This document shows, piece by piece, positions 18,909 to 27,160 of a stretch of DNA of 64,000 nucleotides. This DNA is from Acidobacteriaceae bacterium. GTDB lineage: Bacteria > Acidobacteriota > Terriglobia > Terriglobales > Acidobacteriaceae. Position numbers and translations under genes: made by a program. The notes under the pieces are model-generated. The model was given only the letters and a program-made list of their open reading frames with translations. It was not told the origin of the DNA and did not search any database. The stretch covers positions 19,763 to 83,762 of the forward strand of contig PLSM01000181.1 of NCBI GenBank assembly GCA_003165075.1, given 5' to 3'. Position 1 is the first letter of the stretch. The number at the start of each line of letters is the position of its first letter.

Positions 18909-19473
18909 TTAGACGACAGAATCCGCCCCCAAGCCGCTCCAAAAATAAGATTTGTCCTCAAAGTCCCAATTCTGACTAAAATCCCTGCTACGAAACCTAC
19001 CGCCCGCCGCCCCATCCCTAAGAACCCGTCCAGAAACCAGTAAGGCCGTAAGCGGCACTTCGTCCAGCGATGCTCTTCCCTTCGAACCCGGAGAGCAGTG
19101 CCCTCTTGCATAGAATTATGTGCGCGCGGCGCATACTTGAATTCGAGTGGAGTGCAAGGGCTGGGAGCATCACCAGTCAAGCCACAGGTCCGGACGCTGC
19201 GCACAGGCAGCGCAGAGAGGCTTGTCTTCGTGAGTTTGGTATGGAAACTACCCCTACGCCCCCGAAGAGCGGCCTAACTCCTTTGATATCTATATTCTGC
19301 GGTTAACGTCTGCGGAATCAATATTTTGCCGCGCCACCCCTACTTTAAACGCATGAAAAGAGATAATTTACCCCCAGAATATGGGGGAGAGGGGTGGGGT
19401 TACTCATCGGTTAACCAGCACGCAAGCGACTCGCTCGGCCGGACAAGCACGCTGACCATCTACACTATCCCTC
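18909..19473. other. 565-bp gap without convincing gene
   Basis: Separates the divergent sigma factor and rlmB. Short frames on both strands lack conserved features. It contains a CCCCC/GGGGG mini-hairpin near 19371-19386 and AT-richer stretches near 19285-19330 that could hold promoters. Confidence 0.5.
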
Positions 19474-20310
19474 ATGGAAGTTCTCTACGGCCTGCATCCT
19501 GTCGAGGAGGCCCTCAAGGCCGGCCGCCGGCGTTTTGACCAAGTGATCGTGGCTCGCGAGCGTCACGACGACCGTCTCGCCCGCCTCGTGGAAGCCTGTC
19601 GTCAGGCAGGCGTCCGCGTCCGCTCCGAGGCTCGCGAGCAGCTTACCCAGCTCGCCGCGACCCCCGCCCACCAGGGTGTCGTTGCCTTGGTCCGGCCCCA
19701 GGAATCTCTCGCGATCGAAGACCTCTACGACCCGCTCCCATCCCTCCCTGGCGCGTCGCGCTCGCCGCGTCTACTCCTGGCCCTGGACGGAGTTGAAGAT
19801 CCGCAAAACCTCGGTGCTCTGCTCCGCGTGGCCGACGGTGCTGGAGTCGATGGTGTCGTGCTCACTGAGCGTCGTGCAGCGCCCTTGAGCCCCGTCGCCG
19901 TCAAGGCCAGCGCCGGTGCCACCGAGCATCTCCGCATCGCCCGAGTCGTCAACCTCGTCCGCGCCCTCGAAGATCTCAAGCGGCAGAATCTGTGGATCAT
20001 TGGCCTCGACGAGCGCGGCCAGACCGACTACGACCGCTTCGATCTCACTGGCGACTGTGTTCTCGTCCTCGGCCGCGAGGGAGCCGGTCTCCATGATCTT
20101 GTCCGCCGCACCTGCGACCACCTGCTGCGCATTCCCATGGCCGGCGGCGTCAGCTCCCTCAACGTCTCTGCCGCCGGCGCCGTCGTCCTCTATGAAGCCT
20201 TCCGCCAGCGCCGCGCCGCCGCGCGAAACCAGAGAAGTAACGGCTCCTCCGCTCGCCCCATTGGCCAGGCCGCGTCCAAACCAAAGCCACAGAAAGGCCT
20301 CGGTTCATGA
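19474..20310 (+). CDS. rlmB: 23S rRNA (guanosine-2'-O-)-methyltransferase RlmB-type (SpoU/TrmH)
   Basis: 278 residues. N-terminal substrate-binding domain starts VLYGLHPVEEALKAG; the C-terminal SPOUT knot carries motif 1 LDGVEDPQNLGALLR (about 104-118), motif 2 VLGREGAGL and motif 3 IPMAGGVSSLNVSAAGAVVLYE. It transfers a methyl group from SAM to a ribose 2'-OH, in RlmB at G2251 of 23S rRNA. Ends with a basic tail of about 30 residues. Stop overlaps the next ATG by four bases. RlmB rather than TrmH is favoured by the N-terminal domain. Confidence 0.88.
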   Translation: MEVLYGLHPVEEALKAGRRRFDQVIVARERHDDRLARLVEACRQAGVRVRSEAREQLTQLAATPAHQGVVALVRPQESLAIEDLYDPLPSLPGASRSPRLLLALDGVEDPQNLGALLRVADGAGVDGVVLTERRAAPLSPVAVKASAGATEHLRIARVVNLVRALEDLKRQNLWIIGLDERGQTDYDRFDLTGDCVLVLGREGAGLHDLVRRTCDHLLRIPMAGGVSSLNVSAAGAVVLYEAFRQRRAAARNQRSNGSSARPIGQAASKPKPQKGLGS

Positions 20311-22292
20311 AGTTTTCCCTTGCCGGGACGCTGGCAAGCGTCGCGTTCGCCGTCCTCCTGGTTGCACTGCCCGGCGCGTCTCAAACTCCCGCCGCTCCGC
20401 CCAAGCCGCAAACCCAGACCGCCGGCGGTCAGGTCATCTTCTCTCGTTCCACTGACGAGAACGGCCAAACCACCACCCAGGCAGGCCCTGCGGCTGCCCG
20501 GCCCACCATCCAGATGGCTACCGCGCCCTCCGTCGAAGACGCCGATCGCCGCGCCGTCACTTATACCGCCCTCGACCTCGACGTCCGTCTCCACACCGCC
20601 GCCCAGCAAATCGCTGTCCGTGCCCTCCTTACCGTGCGCAACGACAGCAAAGCCCCGCTCCCCCGCATTCCTCTGCAAATCTCGTCGTCGCTCAACTGGG
20701 AGCAGATCCGCGTCGGCGGCAAGACCGTTTCCTTCCCCGTAGCCACCCTCAACTCTGACACCGACCACACCGGCCAGCTCCACGAAGCTGCCGTTCCGCT
20801 TGCGGCGCCGCTCGCGCCCGGTCAGTCCATCCAGCTTGACGTCATGTACTCCGGCGTCGTCGCCCCTTCGGCCCAGCGCCTGCTCTCCGTCGGAACTCCT
20901 GAGGACCTCGCCCTCCACTCCGATTGGGACCAGATCGGCGTCTCCTTCACCGGACTGCGTGGCTTTGGCAATGTCGTCTGGTATCCAGTCTCCAGCGTCC
21001 CCGTCATTTTGGGCGACGGCGCTCGCCTCTTCGACGAGATCGGCGCCCACAAGCTGCGCCTCTCCGGTGCGCACTTCCGCCTCCATCTCGCCGTCGAATT
21101 TCCCCACGGCCAGCCGCCTTCCGTGGCCCTCATCAACGGCCAACCCGTGCCACTCTCCGTCACTGACAAGGGCGGCCTCGACCCTGACTTAGCCGGCGTC
21201 GCCACTGCCTCCCTCGATGGCGCAACCCTCGGATTTGATACCCCCAGCCTCTTCCTCGCCGTCCGCACCGCCCACTCCGGCCCCAACGTCACCGCCTTCG
21301 CGCTGCCTGAGAACGAGGTCGCCGTGCAGAGCTGGACCACTGCCGCCGCCGCCGTCACATCCTTCCTTTCCGGCTGGCTCGGCCCGCACCCTCACGCGCA
21401 ACTCGCCCTCCTTGACCTGCCCGACTCTCAGGATGCGCCCTTTGAGACCGGGGCTTTGCTCGCCATCAGCCTCCATGAGGCTCCCGCCGACCGCTTGGAG
21501 GGCGTTTTGGCCCACGCCCTCACTCATGCCTTCGCGCAGAATGCAACGCAGCCGCCTCCCGCCTGGCTCAACGAGGGACTTGCCTTCTTTATGGGCACAC
21601 TTTGGGTTGAAAAGCAGCACGGCCGCAGCCAGGCCTTGGGACTGCTCGAGGCCGACCGCGCCGCGCTGGCTCTGGCTGAGCCCGCCAGCCCCGGCGAGAA
21701 TCCCGGCCAGCCTTTGGCCCAGGCCATCGCACCCGTCTACTACCGCACCAAGGCCGCCTATGTCCTGTGGATGCTCCGCGATCTGGCTGGGGACGACGCG
21801 CTCGCCTCCGCTCTTCGTGCCTCCAGTTCCGCATCCGATGCCGGCCCCAGTGCCACTCCTGCCGCCTCGTTCCAGGATCTCCTCAAACAGGGCGGTGCCC
21901 GCCAGGATCTCTCCTGGTTCTTCACCGACTGGGTCAGTACAGACAAGGGCCTGCCTGACCTGTCCATCGTCAGCGTCTTCCCCAACGCCGCCCAGACCGG
22001 CACCTGGCTGGTAGCCGTCGAGGTGGCGAACGCCGGCTATACCGCCGCCGATGTTCCCGTTACCGTTCGTTCTGCTCTGACCTCGATCACCGAGCGCGTT
22101 CTTGTCCCCGCCCGTGGTGCCGTGGTCAGGCGTATCCTCATCCAGGGGCAGCCCACTTCAGCTCAGGTCAATGACGGCACCGTCCCTGAAACCCAGGCCA
22201 GTGTCCACGTCACCAACCTTGACCAGTCCTCGCCCGGCAACCCCGGATCCGCGGCGCCCGCTCCCAGCCAGCCCACTTCTCCGCCGCGGTAG
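20307..22292 (+). CDS. M1-peptidase-like exported protein lacking the catalytic Glu
   Basis: 661 residues with an N-terminal signal peptide (about 1-26). An N-terminal beta domain resembles the M1 aminopeptidase saddle. The zincin region at about residues 400-425 reads VLAHALTHAF, followed by WLNEGLAFF: both His and the downstream Glu are kept, but the Glu of HExxH is Ala. The C-terminus ends in a beta domain and a Pro/Ser/Ala-rich tail. The protein is therefore likely non-hydrolytic or uses a different mechanism. Overlaps rlmB by four bases. Confidence 0.7.
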   Translation: MKFSLAGTLASVAFAVLLVALPGASQTPAAPPKPQTQTAGGQVIFSRSTDENGQTTTQAGPAAARPTIQMATAPSVEDADRRAVTYTALDLDVRLHTAAQQIAVRALLTVRNDSKAPLPRIPLQISSSLNWEQIRVGGKTVSFPVATLNSDTDHTGQLHEAAVPLAAPLAPGQSIQLDVMYSGVVAPSAQRLLSVGTPEDLALHSDWDQIGVSFTGLRGFGNVVWYPVSSVPVILGDGARLFDEIGAHKLRLSGAHFRLHLAVEFPHGQPPSVALINGQPVPLSVTDKGGLDPDLAGVATASLDGATLGFDTPSLFLAVRTAHSGPNVTAFALPENEVAVQSWTTAAAAVTSFLSGWLGPHPHAQLALLDLPDSQDAPFETGALLAISLHEAPADRLEGVLAHALTHAFAQNATQPPPAWLNEGLAFFMGTLWVEKQHGRSQALGLLEADRAALALAEPASPGENPGQPLAQAIAPVYYRTKAAYVLWMLRDLAGDDALASALRASSSASDAGPSATPAASFQDLLKQGGARQDLSWFFTDWVSTDKGLPDLSIVSVFPNAAQTGTWLVAVEVANAGYTAADVPVTVRSALTSITERVLVPARGAVVRRILIQGQPTSAQVNDGTVPETQASVHVTNLDQSSPGNPGSAAPAPSQPTSPPR

Positions 22293-22313
22293 CGCGCCTC
22301 CACCCAAAGTCTG

Positions 22314-23705
22314 ATGCGTCCCTCCACTCTCCCTCAGTACCATAGCCGAACGATGCAGAGTGAACTGCAATCCGGACGGCAGATGGGAGTGTGGGCCGCC
22401 ACGGCGGTCGTCACCGGCGAAGCCATCTCGCTTGGCATCTTCCTCACCCCCGCCGGAATGGCTCGTTCACTCGGCTCTCCCGCCCTGCTCGCCGCGGTTT
22501 GGTGTGGCATGGCGGTCCTGACCCTTGCCGGGGCGCTTTGCTTTACTGAGCTGGCCGTTCGCAATCCCCACGATGGCGGTGAATATGTCTACCTCCGTCG
22601 CGGATTTGGCCGCCGTGTCGCCTTCCTCTATGGATGGATGGCCGCCGTCGTCATGTATCCCGGCATCGCTGCGGCCCTCTGCGTAGGAGCAGTTCCTTAT
22701 ATCCAGGCCCTCGTCTCCATCCCGTCCTCGCCTGCCGCGGCTCTCCCCGCAGTCATCCTCCTGTCTCTCGGCGCATTAAATTACTTCGGCACTCGCCTGA
22801 GCCGCAGTTTCATGACCACCCTCAACTGGCTCAAGGTCCCGGTTCTGGCCGCGCTGGTGGCCTGGGCATTCTTCTCGAGCCATGCCACCCTGGCCAACCT
22901 CGCCCCTCTCACCGTCCGCCGCGCCGGCTCCGATCCGCTCATCGACGCCATCGCCGGAGCGGCTATCAGCGCCTTCTTCTGTTTCGGCGGCTGGTGGGAG
23001 GCGGGCAAGATCGCCGGCCAGGTTCGCAACCCCGCGCGCACTTTGCCCATCGCTTTCGCTGGCGGAGTGCTCGTGGTCACCGCCATCTATCTGCTGGTCA
23101 GTTTTGCCTTCGTAGCCGTCGTTCCCATGGACCGGATCCAGACCAACACAGCCTTCGTTGCGCAATTCGGCCAGGCCCTCTTCGGCTCCGCGGGCGGCCG
23201 GGTGCTTTCCGCCTGCGTCGTCCTCTGCGTGCTGGGCGGACTCATGGTTCTCTCCATGGCCGTGCCCCGCGTCACCTACGCTCTGGCCCGCGGTGAGGCC
23301 GACACGGATGCGCCTCCCACCGCGCTCTCTGCCTTTGGCCGCCTCCATCCCCGCTATCAAACTCCGGCCAACGCCGTTCTCCTCCAAACCGGGATGGCCC
23401 TCCTGGTTCTCACCCTCGGCGCATTTGACCGCATTCTGGCTTTCATCATCTTTTCCGCGGTGGTCTTTCTCGCCCTCACCGTGGCCACGCTCTTTCGCGT
23501 CATCACTCCCGTGCGCCGCTGGTGGTTTCCGCTCGCGCCCATCGTCTTTATCGCCGGCAGCGGCCTGCTCTCCGTCATGTTGCTCATGCATAACCTGTGG
23601 CCGTCTCTTTTGGGAGCAGCAATCGTATTGCTTGGCCTCGCCGCCCGCTGGCTGCTGGTCCGCGAAAAGAGTCTGACCCAGGCCGTAGCCACCGAATCAC
23701 CGTGA
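22314..23705 (+). CDS. APC-family amino acid permease
   Basis: 463 residues, or 450 if the ATG at 22353 is used; neither start has a strong SD. About 12 membrane helices. The first has the typical GEAISLGIFLTPAGMA unwound segment, and ELAVRNPHDGGEYVYLRRGFG after TM2 matches the LAT/basic-amino-acid antiporter group. It probably imports or exchanges amino acids across the inner membrane; substrate cannot be read. Follows the M1-like gene by 21 bases on the same strand. Confidence 0.85.
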   Translation: MRPSTLPQYHSRTMQSELQSGRQMGVWAATAVVTGEAISLGIFLTPAGMARSLGSPALLAAVWCGMAVLTLAGALCFTELAVRNPHDGGEYVYLRRGFGRRVAFLYGWMAAVVMYPGIAAALCVGAVPYIQALVSIPSSPAAALPAVILLSLGALNYFGTRLSRSFMTTLNWLKVPVLAALVAWAFFSSHATLANLAPLTVRRAGSDPLIDAIAGAAISAFFCFGGWWEAGKIAGQVRNPARTLPIAFAGGVLVVTAIYLLVSFAFVAVVPMDRIQTNTAFVAQFGQALFGSAGGRVLSACVVLCVLGGLMVLSMAVPRVTYALARGEADTDAPPTALSAFGRLHPRYQTPANAVLLQTGMALLVLTLGAFDRILAFIIFSAVVFLALTVATLFRVITPVRRWWFPLAPIVFIAGSGLLSVMLLMHNLWPSLLGAAIVLLGLAARWLLVREKSLTQAVATESP

Positions 23706-23799
23706 CCAGCAACGCCGAAAAGTCGCGAGACCACGAAACCACCCTGGCCTCAAATCTCTGATCTCTGACACCCGGCAACCAGCAACTCAAGAGGACCCC

Positions 23800-24378
23800 A
23801 TGCCCCACATCGCGCTTCCACATGATCTACCCGGCATTCGCGGCGCCATGGCCTTTCGGCCTGAAACCGCCCGCCCCCTCAACGCTCTGGTCGAGGTGCT
23901 GCTCACCGGGCCCAACACCCTAACCCGTGGCGAACGCGAGCTCATCGCCACTTATGTTTCCAGCCGCAACTGCACCCACTACTGCCACAGCATCCACGGC
24001 GCCGTTGCCGCTGCGCACCTGGGCGGCGACGAGGCCCTTGTCAAGCAGGTCAAGACCGATTTCACCCAGGCCGCCATCAGTTCCAAGCTCAAAGCACTCC
24101 TCGTCATCGCCGGCAAGGTGCAGCAGGACGGCAAACTCGTCACCGCCGCCGACGTCGAAGCCGCGCGCCAACAAGGCGCAACCGACCTTGAGATTCACGA
24201 CACCGTCCTCATCGCCGCCGCCTTCTGCATGTACAACCGCTACGTCGATGGCCTTGGCACCGACCAGCCCGACGATGAGGCTCTTTATCGCGAACGCGGC
24301 AAGCGCGTAGCTCGCGACGGCTACGTCACCGTCAGCGAAGAGTACCTCGCTACCCATGCTCATGCAACCGGGCACTGA
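23800..24378 (+). CDS. AhpD/carboxymuconolactone decarboxylase-like protein 1 (CxxxC)
   Basis: 192 residues; AGAGGA upstream of the ATG. The fold signature of alkylhydroperoxidase-like (peroxidase-related) proteins is present: LTRGERELIATYVSSRN then the active site NCTHYCHSIHGA. Here the two cysteines are three residues apart, while its downstream paralogue has NSCYFCQTSHGA with the classic CxxC. The rest is closely alike (GATDLEIHDTVLIAAAFCM). Likely a thiol peroxidase or redox helper in the cytoplasm. Confidence 0.8.
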   Translation: MPHIALPHDLPGIRGAMAFRPETARPLNALVEVLLTGPNTLTRGERELIATYVSSRNCTHYCHSIHGAVAAAHLGGDEALVKQVKTDFTQAAISSKLKALLVIAGKVQQDGKLVTAADVEAARQQGATDLEIHDTVLIAAAFCMYNRYVDGLGTDQPDDEALYRERGKRVARDGYVTVSEEYLATHAHATGH

Positions 24379-24429
24379 TAACTGACAACTGTCCACTGTC
24401 GGCTGTCCGCTGTCCCCCAAGGAGCCACC
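24379..24429. repeat. Short degenerate direct repeats between the AhpD paralogues
   Basis: A run of near-repeats of the form CTGAYAACTG / CTGTCCACTG / CTGTCCGCTG. Similar CTGACACC / CTCTGAC runs precede the first paralogue (23755-23775) and lie after DUF3108 (38428-38460). Confidence 0.5.
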
Positions 24430-24990
24430 ATGCCCCACATCGCATTGCCCGAAGGCTTTCCCGGCATCAGTGCCGGGTTCACCTACCGCCCCGAGACGGC
24501 CAAGCCCATGCGCGAATTGGCCCACGTCCTGCTCCACGAGCCCAACTCGCTCACCCCCGGCGAGCGCGAACTTATCGCCACCTACGTCTCCTCGCAGAAC
24601 AGCTGTTACTTCTGCCAGACCAGCCACGGAGCCGCAGCGGCATGTCACCTGGGCGATGCTTCGATTGTCGAGAAAGTGAAAGCCGATTTTCAGGCCGCGC
24701 CGGTCAGTCCCAAGCTCAAGGCCCTGCTCGCCATCGCCGGCAAGGTGCGCCAGGACGGCAAGCTGGTCACCGCCGCCGATGTTGAAGCCGCGCGCTGCCA
24801 GGGCGCAACCGACCTCGAAATCCACGATACGGTTCTCATCACCGCGGCCTTTTGCATGTTCAACCGCTACGTCGACGGCCTCGGCACCTGGCAGCCCCGC
24901 GACCCCGAGATGTACAAGCAGATGGGCAGGCACCTTGCCGAGGAGGGCTACACCGCACCCTCCATCCGCCAACCCGTCGCCACAACCTGA
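24430..24990 (+). CDS. AhpD/carboxymuconolactone decarboxylase-like protein 2 (CxxC)
   Basis: 186 residues; AAGGAG precedes the ATG by seven bases. Tandem paralogue of the previous gene, with the same opening (MPHIAL), LTPGERELIATYVSSQN and GATDLEIHDTVLITAAFCMFNRYVDGLG. The active site NSCYFCQTSHGA keeps the CxxC plus His three residues later used by AhpD for disulfide-linked peroxide reduction. The two genes arose by duplication and differ at the redox site, so they may no longer do the same chemistry. Confidence 0.82.
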   Translation: MPHIALPEGFPGISAGFTYRPETAKPMRELAHVLLHEPNSLTPGERELIATYVSSQNSCYFCQTSHGAAAACHLGDASIVEKVKADFQAAPVSPKLKALLAIAGKVRQDGKLVTAADVEAARCQGATDLEIHDTVLITAAFCMFNRYVDGLGTWQPRDPEMYKQMGRHLAEEGYTAPSIRQPVATT

Positions 24991-25017
24991 CCGGCCTGCA
25001 TCGCAGACTCTCCCCGA

Positions 25018-25048
25018 TCCCCGGCGACAGTTCTTCGTCGCTGGGGTG
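25018..25048. repeat. Palindromic repeat, family B
   Basis: CCCCGGCGA, then GTTCTTCG, then TCGCTGGGG. Loop core TCTTCG is shared with copies at 29704 and 32168 while the arms differ in a complementary way. Confidence 0.7.
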
Positions 25049-25074
25049 AGGATTCGCTTTTGAGACAGGGGAAA
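25043..25074. repeat. Degenerate palindromic repeat, family A
   Basis: GATTCGCTTTTGAGACAGGGG: right half of the family A element with a decayed left half; it abuts the family B hairpin. Confidence 0.5.
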
Positions 25075-25398
25075 ACTTAACCTTACCGGTTTCAGTTCTT
25101 ACCGATTTTTGCGGATCTGGATGCCGGACGTCCCTTGATGCTCGCCTCGTCGGACCAGCCGAACTTATTCCCGGAGCGAAGCCTGTGCGACCTGCACATC
25201 TGGTCTTGAACCGCCTCGGTTGCCATGTTGACGCCGGGAGGAATGCCGAGACTCCGCACAGATTTCAGGAGAAAGTTGTACCCATTTGCGCGCACTTTCG
25301 CACTTTTGTAGCCCCGCAGGAAGCGAAAGACTGTAGCTATAGCTCCAACCCCGAAAGGGTTGTCGGATCGCTGACCTCTCGCCGCTGTTCCCTGGTCC

Positions 25399-26934
25399 CT
25401 AGTCCTTGCTCCCCGCATTTCTCGCCTTCACCTTGAACCAGATCGGTGTCCCTTTAAATCCAAAGGCCTCGCGAATCTGATTTTCCAGGAAGCGCTCGAA
25501 AGCGAAGTGCAGCTTGATGTCGCGATCCGTAAACAGTACGAAGGTCGGCGGCGCCACTGCCGCCTGGGTCATATAGAAGATGCGTATCCGCTTCGACATC
25601 GGCACCGGCGCGCGCTGAAAGTCGATCTTCTCCAGGAACCGGTTCATCTGTCCCGTGGTCACGCGCTTGCGCCGCTCCGCAGCTACCGCCTTCACCTCGT
25701 GCAACACCCTGTCGATCCCCGTCCCCTCCAGCGCGGAGAGAAAAATCACTGGCGCGTAGCTCAGGTATTTCAGCACCGACCGTAATTGCTTCTCGAAGAT
25801 CTCACGGTCCGCCGGCGGCTTGCCATCTGTTCGGCCCGTCGTCACCGCGTCCCATTTGTTCACCAGGATAATCACGCTTCGCCCGCTCTCGTGGGCGTAA
25901 CCGCCGATGGTGGCGTCGCTTGCCGTCACCCCGTCCTTGGCGTCCAGAATCAGCAAAGCCACATCCGCGGCTTCCAGGTGCCGCCGCGCCATCACCACGC
26001 TCATCTTTTCCGCCATCAAGTGCGTCTTGCCCTTGCGTCGGATGCCCGCCGTATCCACAAACCGCAGCTGTTGCCCTTCGAACTCCACCACCTCGTCCAC
26101 TGCGTCCCGCGTCGTGCCTGCGACCGGTGACACAATCGCCCGCGAAGTCCCCGTCAATGCATTCAATAAGGTGGACTTGCCCACATTCGGCCGCCCGATG
26201 ATGGCCACCGAAGTCTCATGCTGCTCATACTCCCCATGCGTGCGGTGCAGTGGCCGAAGCTCCTCGTCCGATGCCGCTGCTTCTCCGGCCAACAGTGGAC
26301 CGCCTTCTGAAATTTCGGTCTCCTCGGCTTGGGCGTCTTCTGCCTCTTGCGCTGCCCGTGCCTCGTCCTCCGTCAGCTCTACCTTCGCGGGTGCGGGAAT
26401 CGCCTCTGAAATCGCATCCAGCAGATCGCCGATCCCCAGCCCGTGCTCGGCGCTGATGGCAAATACGTTGCGAATCCCCAGACGCCGGAAGTTCTCCGCC
26501 TCCGTGGTCATTACCTCGCCCTCGGCCTTGTTCACCGCCAGAAAAACCGGCTTGCCCCCGCGCAGCAAGATGCGCACCAGGTCGTAGTCAGGACTGGCCA
26601 GCTCCGTCCTCACATCCACCACCATCACCAGTGCGTCCGCATCCTCCAGCGCAACCTTGGCCTGGTTGTAGATCTCCGTCGGAATCAGCGCCGGGTCGTC
26701 GGGCACAATTCCGCCCGTATCCACCAGCCGGAACTGCCGCCCCGCCCACTCGTACTCGCCATAAATGCGGTCCCGGGTAATGCCCGGCTCGTCGCCCACA
26801 ATCGAGCGGCGGCTCCGCGTAAGCCGGTTGAACAGCGTGGACTTGCCCACGTTGGGCCGTCCCACAATGGCCACCAACGGCAGTGCTTCCGCGCCGGGCT
26901 TGGCGGGTACAACCGATCTGCGATACGTCGGCAA
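25399..26934 (-). CDS. der: Ribosome biogenesis GTPase Der (EngA)
   Basis: 511 residues from TTG at 26934, chosen because GGAG lies six bases upstream and no ATG fits. Two tandem GTPase domains: the first with GRPNVGKSTLFNRL (from residue 25), DTGG and NKAE; the second (from about 245) with GRPNVGKSTLLNAL, DTAGIRRKGK and NKWD; then a KH-like C-terminal domain (FVLFTDRDIKLHFAFERFLENQIREAFGF). An acidic inter-domain linker of about 55 residues is longer than usual. Acts in 50S subunit assembly. Diverges from the helicase gene. Confidence 0.95.
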   Translation of the reverse strand: MPTYRRSVVPAKPGAEALPLVAIVGRPNVGKSTLFNRLTRSRRSIVGDEPGITRDRIYGEYEWAGRQFRLVDTGGIVPDDPALIPTEIYNQAKVALEDADALVMVVDVRTELASPDYDLVRILLRGGKPVFLAVNKAEGEVMTTEAENFRRLGIRNVFAISAEHGLGIGDLLDAISEAIPAPAKVELTEDEARAAQEAEDAQAEETEISEGGPLLAGEAAASDEELRPLHRTHGEYEQHETSVAIIGRPNVGKSTLLNALTGTSRAIVSPVAGTTRDAVDEVVEFEGQQLRFVDTAGIRRKGKTHLMAEKMSVVMARRHLEAADVALLILDAKDGVTASDATIGGYAHESGRSVIILVNKWDAVTTGRTDGKPPADREIFEKQLRSVLKYLSYAPVIFLSALEGTGIDRVLHEVKAVAAERRKRVTTGQMNRFLEKIDFQRAPVPMSKRIRIFYMTQAAVAPPTFVLFTDRDIKLHFAFERFLENQIREAFGFKGTPIWFKVKARNAGSKD

Positions 26935-27160
26935 AATAATCTCCAGGTGAGTCGAAGCACCGGCCCAAAAAACATACCTGCGCCTGCAGTAGTCCGAAAA
27001 GTTTCGGAATCAGGGCTAGTAGCAGGTGCCGTACTCTATTCATCGGCCCGCGTCACGGCGGTTCATCCTGCACCATCCGCTCTACTAGTCTACCGTTCAC
27101 GGCTTCCATCCAGCCTGTCCATCGGTCGCGTCACTATGATGGAGTGAGCACCCGGCCCCG

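Larger units (their letters stand above)
24991..25398. other. 408-bp gap with two fused palindromic repeats
   Basis: Between the converging AhpD-like and der genes. Holds a family B hairpin (25018-25048) running directly into a degenerate family A element (25043-25074). No supported gene in the remaining bases. Confidence 0.55.

Noticed and set aside
18905..19204. Possible 99-residue protein before the sigma factor
   Set aside because: No domain or SD, biased composition; the region is better read as the sigma factor leader.
23920..24972. Minus-strand frame spanning both AhpD-like genes
   Set aside because: Its internal repetition simply mirrors the tandem duplication on the + strand.
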